Shown here: piece by piece, positions 5,455-8,900 of the stretch
Layout of the letters: each line of letters starts with the position of its first letter
Position numbering within the stretch: the stretch's first letter is position 1
DNA from: Candidatus Aminicenantota bacterium
Lineage (GTDB): Bacteria; Acidobacteriota; Aminicenantia; UBA2199
DNA length: 8,900 nt
Reading direction: 5' to 3'
Assembly: GCA_020355945.1 (NCBI GenBank)
Contig: CP070627.1
Span: forward strand, 1,196,872 to 1,205,771
Position numbers and translations under genes: made by a program
The notes under the pieces: model-generated
The model's input: only the letters and a program-made list of their open reading frames with translations
Told to the model about the DNA's origin: nothing
The model's database searches: none

Positions 5455-8172
5455 CTAATCTCCCGGCAATTCAAATACCACCTTAACCGTAAACCAGACC
5501 GACCTTGGCTCCCCTCCTATAATAAAAGGCTCATACTTCCACTTCTTTACAGCTTTTTTCGCCGCATGCCTCAACAATATATGACCATCTGTGACCTCCA
5601 CCTCGGTCACATTCCCATCCATATCAATAACCACCTCAAGCCGAACAATACCGGAAACCCTCTTTCTTATGGCCCTCCTGGGATAAACTGGCTCTACTTT
5701 TCTTATCCACCGGGGCTCTTTAACCATGGGGATCAAATCTTCAAGCATCCGATCAAGTTTCCTTTTGACTTCCCGGACATGCCTCCCATAGGGATATTTT
5801 CGGATATATTCATCAAGGTTCCACACCTCCCCACCGCGAATCGCATTGAGATAGGCTTCATCATCGGCTTCTTTCCCAGCCTCTTTTTGTTCCTGGTCCC
5901 TGGTTTTCTCAAGGATTTCCCTTTCCAATTCTAACAGTTCACGGGATGGGTAAATATTCTTTGCCAGTTCCAGGTAATGTTGAGCCTTTTCCAGTTGACC
6001 ATGGAGGAAATAAACCCTGGCCCACCGGGTATATTTTTCATACTCTTGCTGTGTCTGTTCCTTCAAATCTTTCAGCTTCTCTTCCAGCCGTTTAAGCAGC
6101 TCATTGTTTTTCACCTTCCTGGCTTTTTTAATCTCCGCTTCTGCTTTTTCATAATCCCCATCGTCCATGTACTCTTGAGCCTTTTGCAAAGTTTTTATAT
6201 ATTCGCTTTCTTCTTGCCGCTGTTGGGCTGCCACTACCAATTCCCGATTCACTTCTTTTTCCAATTTTAAAAGTCTTTCATCCGCTTTTATTTTTTTTAA
6301 AGCGTTGATGAGCTCTTTGGCGTGTGTGTAATCTCCATCGACGATATTCTCTTGCACCAGGGCCAAACCCCTTTCATACTCTTCGTCCCTCTCCTTGATC
6401 TTACGTTTTACTTGCAGTTCCAGGGAGGCCAATTGAGGTGTATCCTTTATTTTTCGGGCAATTTCTATATTCATTAAAGCTTCTTCATAATCCCCTTGCC
6501 GGTAAGAACGCTGCGCTTCCTGGTAAAACTTTTTATAACTATCCTGCAATTCCTTCTCCATTAATCGTTTAATGGTTTGCTCCCATTCCAACAACTCATC
6601 GGTTTCTTTGATTTCCCTGGCCCGGGCAATCATATCTAAGGCTTTTTTGTACTCTTTGCCTTTTACCAGGTCTTTGGCAATATCCAGGTAGGCATCATAC
6701 CTCGCCTGGTTCCTTAGCTTTTCTTTTTCTTCTTCGGGCGAGATTTCCGGCTTTGTCACTTTAGCAGGCGGAGGTTTGACGGTTTCGACGGGTTCATCCT
6801 TTTTGGGGATATCTTCAACTTTTTCCCGGGTCGGTTTATTTGTTTTCTCTTTAGGTGCTTCATGCGGCGCCTTCTGTCTGGCTGCCACCGGGGTTTTTAT
6901 TGTTAGTTTTACATTAGTCGGGGGGGGTGGTTCGCGTGCTTTGCCCTGGTTATATACAAAAAAATAAAAAAATAATCCCGCCGCCGCTGTCACCAGGAAT
7001 CCGATAATAAACCACCACCCCCGGAGATTGGATGGTTTTCGGGGTTCAACATCAACGATGCGGCCGCCCTCCTTTATTGTTGGTTCTTTTATCCCCAGTT
7101 TATCAATTATTTCATAGATATCGATCCTATTTCCCGGGTCCAGGCCCATCATATCCAGGAGAATTTCTTCATAGAGGAACCTCTCCGTGGGATCAAGACC
7201 TTCTTTTTTAATTTTATCCTTAACCAATCGTCGATAGAAGAATGAATGGCGCAAACTTTCTTTGATTTCAGCCATATGTGTCCTGTCGAAACGATCCAGG
7301 CTTTCACATTTTTGTAATATTTCTTTTAGTTGTTGATTTTCTTCCGGATTTAATTTAATCTTTTGATAGGTTTCCCCGGCGAACAGCCGGGCAAAGGCAA
7401 CGCCTGCTGAAAAAATATCCACTTTGGATGTTATGTTTTCCCGGTTGTAAAACATTTCCGGGGCAATATACCCGATGGACCCGCAGTAAAGATATTCTTT
7501 CGAGTCGATGAAGTCGCGTACTTTCCAGTAGAACTCGAAATCGCCGATTTTCAAACGATCATCCACCAGGAACAAGTTTTCCAGTTTAATATCGAAGTGA
7601 GCGCGGTTTTTTGCGTGAATAATGCTTAAGCCTTTTAAAAATTCCCGGAACCATTTGAATTTTTTTTCAAAACTTTCATCCAGCTTATCTTCCAAAAGGG
7701 CAGCGGCTTTTTCCCAGAAACTGACATACACGGTTTTATCAAACAATATTTCATTCTTTTTTTTCAGGCTTCTGTAATAAAGGCCTTGAACCGGCATAGA
7801 GGGATAGAGGACATCCAGGAAAGATTGTTTGTAATCTTCTCCCATTAGTTCGATCACACTATCGAACTTACCGGTAAAATCTTCATCATCATAGCTCATC
7901 CTCAGGGCGGTGAATTTTTTATCGTACAGGCTCAAAAATGTAAAACTGGTTCTGCCTTTTCCCAGCACGGTTAATATTTTAAATACTTCTTTTTGTCTAC
8001 CTGCTTTTTCTCTCAAGAGTTTGATATGGTGTTGGAATTCCTGGTTCTCGACTTTTTTATAGAATTCCTTCAGGGAGATTGGGGAAAGGTGAAGTTCCCT
8101 GGTGATAGATTTTTTCTGTTTTGCCCACATTTTCATATCTTTCATTCTAAACCAACAACGAGAAATTTGCAA
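5455..8172 (-). CDS. Transmembrane Ser/Thr-kinase-like protein with TPR-like repeats and a TonB C-terminal domain
   Basis: A 905-aa fusion. Kinase-like domain, about 66-360: Gly loop GKG (71-73), catalytic loop HFDIKLEN (192-199; D194, K196, N199), DFE (211-213) in place of DFG, APE (237-239), VDIFSAG (251-257) and a late DPGNRIDIYEI helix with R349. The beta-3 position is ALR (89-91), so the usual VAIK lysine appears to be Arg. One membrane span lies at 386-408. A Pro/Lys-rich linker (410-480) follows, then five TPR-like repeats of about 55 residues (489-757), a short DEYIRKYPYGRH element (787-798) and a TonB_C domain (about 818-905: EPVYPRRA, GIVRLEVVIDMDGNV, AVKKWKYEPF). The topology should be a cytoplasmic kinase and a periplasmic C-terminal half. 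There is no ExbB/ExbD nearby and no His in the span, so classical TonB energy coupling is unlikely. Start: TTG 8172 with AAGGA at 8181-8185; ATG codons at 8145, 8136 and 8130 lack such a site. It follows the NlpC gene by 88 bp on the same strand. It may be a signalling kinase or a pseudokinase scaffold. Confidence 0.88.
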   Translation of the reverse strand: MQISRCWFRMKDMKMWAKQKKSITRELHLSPISLKEFYKKVENQEFQHHIKLLREKAGRQKEVFKILTVLGKGRTSFTFLSLYDKKFTALRMSYDDEDFTGKFDSVIELMGEDYKQSFLDVLYPSMPVQGLYYRSLKKKNEILFDKTVYVSFWEKAAALLEDKLDESFEKKFKWFREFLKGLSIIHAKNRAHFDIKLENLFLVDDRLKIGDFEFYWKVRDFIDSKEYLYCGSIGYIAPEMFYNRENITSKVDIFSAGVAFARLFAGETYQKIKLNPEENQQLKEILQKCESLDRFDRTHMAEIKESLRHSFFYRRLVKDKIKKEGLDPTERFLYEEILLDMMGLDPGNRIDIYEIIDKLGIKEPTIKEGGRIVDVEPRKPSNLRGWWFIIGFLVTAAAGLFFYFFVYNQGKAREPPPPTNVKLTIKTPVAARQKAPHEAPKEKTNKPTREKVEDIPKKDEPVETVKPPPAKVTKPEISPEEEKEKLRNQARYDAYLDIAKDLVKGKEYKKALDMIARAREIKETDELLEWEQTIKRLMEKELQDSYKKFYQEAQRSYRQGDYEEALMNIEIARKIKDTPQLASLELQVKRKIKERDEEYERGLALVQENIVDGDYTHAKELINALKKIKADERLLKLEKEVNRELVVAAQQRQEESEYIKTLQKAQEYMDDGDYEKAEAEIKKARKVKNNELLKRLEEKLKDLKEQTQQEYEKYTRWARVYFLHGQLEKAQHYLELAKNIYPSRELLELEREILEKTRDQEQKEAGKEADDEAYLNAIRGGEVWNLDEYIRKYPYGRHVREVKRKLDRMLEDLIPMVKEPRWIRKVEPVYPRRAIRKRVSGIVRLEVVIDMDGNVTEVEVTDGHILLRHAAKKAVKKWKYEPFIIGGEPRSVWFTVKVVFELPGD

Positions 8173-8180
8173 GTCCTTAT

Positions 8181-8185
8181 TCCTT
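8181..8185 (-). promoter_or_regulatory. Ribosome binding site supporting a TTG start
   Basis: AAGGA on the minus strand lies eight bases before TTG 8172. A second AAGG abuts the start codon too closely to be used. None of the next three in-frame ATG codons has a purine-rich site at proper spacing, which favours the TTG. Confidence 0.55.
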
Positions 8186-8217
8186 ATGTTTTAGCCCGGG
8201 AATAAAATTTAAGATTG

Positions 8218-8257
8218 ATTTTTTCGTGTGTTGCGTGTGTTTCGTGAGCGAAAAAAT
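8218..8257. repeat. TTCGTGTG-type short repeat flanked by inverted ATTTTTTCG arms
   Basis: The core 8223-8248 consists of imperfect 8-9 bp units, TTCGTGTG, TTGCGTGTG and TTTCGTGAG. It is enclosed by ATTTTTTCG (8218-8226) and its complement CGAAAAAAT (8249-8257), so the block could fold with a loop of about 22 nt. It fills the spacer between the peptidase and kinase genes. The stem is AT-rich, so this is not a typical terminator. Confidence 0.5.
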
Positions 8258-8260
8258 TAC

Positions 8261-8812
8261 CTAATCTTTGATAATTCGAATGACTTTTTTTAACCGTTTT
8301 TTCCAGAAGGAGTCGAGAGCCTCCTTGCGGACATTGTCCCGTCTCCTGGGTGCATGAATAAAGGATTTACCGCCGATAAAAATAGCAGTATGCCAACCGC
8401 TTCTGAGCTTAAATGCCAATATGTCGCCGGGCTTGGCCCGTTTTAACGATATTTTTTCTTTTAACTTGGCTTGTTTTTTAGCGGTGCGGGGCAGTTTGAT
8501 GCCAAAACAATCATAAACATAATACACCAGGCCGCTGCAATCAAAACCATTCAATTCGTATCCCCCATATTTATAAGGAAGTCCCTCCAGACTTTCTGTC
8601 AACTTCACGATTTTCCCCCTGAGATTCCACACCTTTTCCGGTTCTTTTCGAATATAGCAGACGGATATTAACAAAATGAAAATCAATAAAAGGATGCCGC
8701 TGGCAAGCCTGCGGTGCGTTTTCCCAATTGTGTCTTTAACTTGCCACTTTAACCTGGAGTAAAAAGGCTTCCTGGTAACAGACCTGCAAAGACGTTTTAT
8801 TCTTATACTCAT
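8261..8812 (-). CDS. Membrane-anchored NlpC/P60 family cysteine peptidase
   Basis: A 183-aa predicted cell-wall hydrolase; NlpC/P60 enzymes typically cut D-Glu-gamma-diamino acid links in peptidoglycan stem peptides. After a basic 36-residue N-terminus comes one hydrophobic span (about 39-52, ILLLIFILLISV). The NlpC/P60 domain follows: YKYGGYELNGFDCSGLVYYVY holds catalytic C92, SGWHTAIFIGG holds H141, and FIHAP holds H153. The RAKPGDILAF segment is also typical. The triad is complete. ISVC at the span end is not a proper lipobox (Val before Cys), so it is more likely an anchored protein than a lipoprotein. Start: ATG 8812 is chosen because the -10 box TATAAT (8825-8820) overlaps the earlier ATG at 8821, and no ribosome site is visible for either. 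An upstream GTG extension reading GVRVPPFA runs into the tRNA and is an artefact. The gene lies just downstream of the tRNA-Leu and upstream of the kinase gene. Confidence 0.85.
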   Translation of the reverse strand: MSIRIKRLCRSVTRKPFYSRLKWQVKDTIGKTHRRLASGILLLIFILLISVCYIRKEPEKVWNLRGKIVKLTESLEGLPYKYGGYELNGFDCSGLVYYVYDCFGIKLPRTAKKQAKLKEKISLKRAKPGDILAFKLRSGWHTAIFIGGKSFIHAPRRRDNVRKEALDSFWKKRLKKVIRIIKD

Positions 8813-8819
8813 CAAGAGC

Positions 8820-8848
8820 ATTATAACAGGATTTGTTTTTTGATTCAA
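8820..8848 (-). promoter_or_regulatory. Promoter of the NlpC/P60 gene, placed for a leaderless transcript
   Basis: On the minus strand TTGAAT (8848-8843) and a perfect TATAAT (8825-8820) are separated by 17 bp. The expected start, seven or eight bases past the -10, falls at 8813-8812, which is the first base of the in-frame ATG. The -35 lies inside the palindrome 8842-8856. Confidence 0.65.
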
Positions 8849-8856
8849 ATTGAATC
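8842..8856. promoter_or_regulatory. Palindrome GATTCAA-A-TTGAATC over the -35
   Basis: Perfect 7-bp arms with a one-base centre cover the -35 element of the peptidase promoter. A repressor site is possible. Alternatively it is a small 3' hairpin following the tRNA-Leu transcript; no T-run follows on the minus strand. Confidence 0.4.
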
Positions 8857-8872
8857 CAGGAGTTGTCAGAAT

Positions 8873-8900
8873 TGCGAAAGGGGGGACTCGAACCCCCACA
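8873..8900 (-). tRNA. Partial tRNA, probably tRNA-Leu (3' end only)
   Basis: The minus strand enters at the end of the variable region (TGT). It continues through a T arm GGGGG-TTCGAGT-CCCCC, the 3' acceptor strand CTTTCGC and discriminator A (8873). No CCA is encoded. The implied acceptor 5' strand is GCGAAAG, which with this T arm and A73 is common for tRNA-Leu. The anticodon lies outside the window, so the amino acid is an inference. Confidence 0.8.

Noticed and set aside
8813..8899. GTG-initiated N-terminal extension of the peptidase (GVRVPPFAI)
   Set aside because: The extension translates the tRNA-Leu 3' end and the promoter; it is another typical tRNA artefact.

Overview
The window looks like part of a Gram-negative bacterial chromosome of moderate GC content with compact gene spacing. 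The main clue is a large protein that joins a eukaryotic-type Ser/Thr kinase domain, one membrane segment, TPR-like repeats and a TonB C-terminal domain. This architecture recalls Acidobacteriota and Aminicenantes-like lineages. The degenerate heptamer repeats between genes fit that kind of genome too. The taxonomic guess is an inference; nothing in the window proves it.

Layout. Positions 1-269 are non-coding and hold two hairpins, a five-unit ATGCGCC-type heptamer array, and a weak promoter with an adjacent dyad. Two plus-strand genes follow, 20 nt apart: an FAD-dependent amine/amino-acid oxidoreductase (270-1394) and a GlgX/isoamylase-type glycogen debranching enzyme (1415-3559). A new promoter whose -10 lies inside a dyad precedes a 28-codon ORF (3697-3783) and an unrecognised 215-aa gene (3830-4477). 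A minus-strand tRNA-Thr(CGT) with a perfect consensus promoter lies at 4547-4619. It is divergent from a Yip1-family membrane protein gene (4772-5386), which has its own promoter.

The right half is on the minus strand. A 3'-partial tRNA, probably tRNA-Leu (8873-8900), is followed by a membrane-anchored NlpC/P60 peptidase (8261-8812). The peptidase probably has a leaderless mRNA, because its -10 box lies directly over the first in-frame ATG. Then comes the 905-aa kinase/TPR/TonB fusion (5455-8172), which starts at TTG. The kinase and Yip1 genes converge across a 68-bp spacer that holds a second degenerate repeat.

How the genes may work together. The NlpC/P60 peptidase and the transmembrane kinase lie head-to-tail on one strand. 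Both have an inner-membrane segment and a predicted periplasmic part, so a shared envelope function is possible but not shown. The debranching enzyme acts on stored glycogen in the cytoplasm; its link to the oxidoreductase is only co-orientation. The observations most worth pursuing are the kinase/TPR/TonB fusion with its atypical kinase motifs and C8 tract, the probable leaderless start of the peptidase, the unknown 3830 gene with a possible upstream frameshift, and the three unrelated short-period repeat clusters in the spacers.
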